A DNA stretch of 5,264 bases. Source: Chlamydiota bacterium. Its GTDB lineage: Bacteria; Chlamydiota; Chlamydiia; Chlamydiales; Rhabdochlamydiaceae. Numbering within the stretch: the stretch's first letter is position 1; every line of letters starts with the position of its first letter. The notes under the pieces were generated by a model that saw only the letters and a program-made list of their open reading frames with translations, was not told where the DNA came from and did no database searches. Below, one piece after another: positions 4,675 to 5,264 of this stretch. The stretch spans positions 1 to 5,264 of the forward strand of contig JAHFTP010000126.1 in assembly GCA_023265495.1 (NCBI GenBank), read 5' to 3'. Made by a program: the position numbers and the translations under genes.

Positions 4675-5264
4675 ATGAATGAAAAAGCCAAGGTATTAGT
4701 CCCCCCCCATTCTAAAGAATCAGAGATGATGGTCTTAGGATGTATGCTCACAAGTATAAATAGCCTTAACGTCGCGGCGGATTCTTTAACAACCTTCGAC
4801 TTTTACTTTACAGAGCATCAAATTATTTTTGACATTCTTAAAACAGCCTATAAACAGGATAAACCTGCCGATGTACATCTTGTTTGTGAAGAGCTCAAAA
4901 GACAAGAGAAACTGCAAGCCATCGGTGGCGTCGGTTATGTAACGACGCTCGCTCAATATGCCGGAACTTCTGCTTACATAGAAGAATATGCAGAAATCAT
5001 TCACAGCAAAGCAGTTCTGAGAAAGATGATTTTCACAGCGCAAGAGATGGAAAGGACAGCGCTTCAAGAGCCTGATGACGTACAGGTTTTTCTTGACGAA
5101 GCACAGCAAAGACTTTTTCAAATTAGCCAATCAGCCAACCCCTTAGGGGGCGTTCAGATTAAGGACATCCTCTCCGGTGCTAAGGCTTCCAGTAAAACCC
5201 CCTATTTGAAAGAGCTCCAACAGAAGCAAGAAACATTTCAACTCAAAGGCCCTGAAGACCCTGG
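4675..5264 (+). CDS. dnaB: Replicative DNA helicase DnaB, N-terminal part (runs off the window end)
   Basis: 196 complete codons are present. DnaB is the hexameric ATP-driven helicase that unwinds DNA ahead of the replication fork and recruits primase. The visible part is the N-terminal helical domain and linker: Pro-Pro-His-Ser-Lys-Glu-Ser-Glu near residues 10-17 (the family's PPHSxEAE entry), Phe-Tyr near 43-44 followed by His-Gln-Ile-Ile-Phe, the Ile-Gly-Gly-Val-Gly-Tyr loop near 83-88, Tyr-Ala-Glu-Ile-Ile at about 107-111, and the linker up to a Lys-Asp-Ile-Leu near 164. The Walker A ATPase part lies beyond the edge, so an intein or truncation there cannot be judged. The linker wording resembles chlamydial chromosomal DnaB as I remember it. 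The start follows AAGGA at 5 nt. A run of eight C lies in codons 9-12. No promoter fits between the preceding terminator and the start. Confidence 0.95.
   Translation, partial: MNEKAKVLVPPHSKESEMMVLGCMLTSINSLNVAADSLTTFDFYFTEHQIIFDILKTAYKQDKPADVHLVCEELKRQEKLQAIGGVGYVTTLAQYAGTSAYIEEYAEIIHSKAVLRKMIFTAQEMERTALQEPDDVQVFLDEAQQRLFQISQSANPLGGVQIKDILSGAKASSKTPYLKELQQKQETFQLKGPEDP

Noticed and set aside
4786..5130. Minus-strand open frame of 114 codons opposite dnaB
   Set aside because: dnaB is unmistakable on the plus strand here; the minus frame is a shadow.

Overview
The window looks like a chromosomal segment of a member of the Chlamydiota, most likely an environmental (Parachlamydiales-type) lineage rather than Chlamydia itself. 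The reasons are the chlamydial character of the DnaB N-terminus, a conserved-looking hypothetical protein upstream of it, and two kinase-like genes of a kind I associate with amoeba-associated chlamydiae. This assignment rests on recognition by eye, not on a database search.

Layout. (1) 2-148, +: the last 48 codons of an OppA-like extracytoplasmic peptide-binding protein. (2) 169-1059 and 1064-2380, +: two genes 4 nt apart, apparently continuing the same transcript. The first is a membrane-anchored protein with a very divergent protein-kinase-like pattern; the second resembles the PI3/PI4-kinase fold, with recognisable nucleotide-lysine, DxHxxN and metal-aspartate motifs. (3) 2361-3436, -: a two-gene operon read in the opposite direction. 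A SpeD-like pyruvoyl decarboxylase with an unexpected N-terminal hydrophobic segment is followed by a COG1926-type phosphoribosyltransferase that starts at TTG inside the SpeD stop codon. The phosphoribosyltransferase gene and the PI-kinase-like gene overlap by 20 bp tail to tail. (4) 3437-3631: a divergent intergenic region with a 13-bp tandem poly-T repeat. (5) 3632-4480, +: a membrane-anchored protein with a winged-helix-like centre, unknown function. (6) 4533-4622, +: tRNA-Ser(GCU) with a plausible promoter and a strong intrinsic terminator. (7) 4675 to the window end, +: the N-terminal third of replicative helicase DnaB, running off the edge.

How the parts fit together. The oppA tail, the anchored kinase-like gene and the PI-kinase-like gene form one candidate unit that could face the host or envelope. 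The SpeD-like and phosphoribosyltransferase genes form a translationally coupled pair. The most unusual points are the predicted export of a SpeD-family decarboxylase, the tandem pair of unrelated kinase-like genes, and the lack of room for a promoter between the tRNA terminator and dnaB. None of these functions is proven by the sequence.
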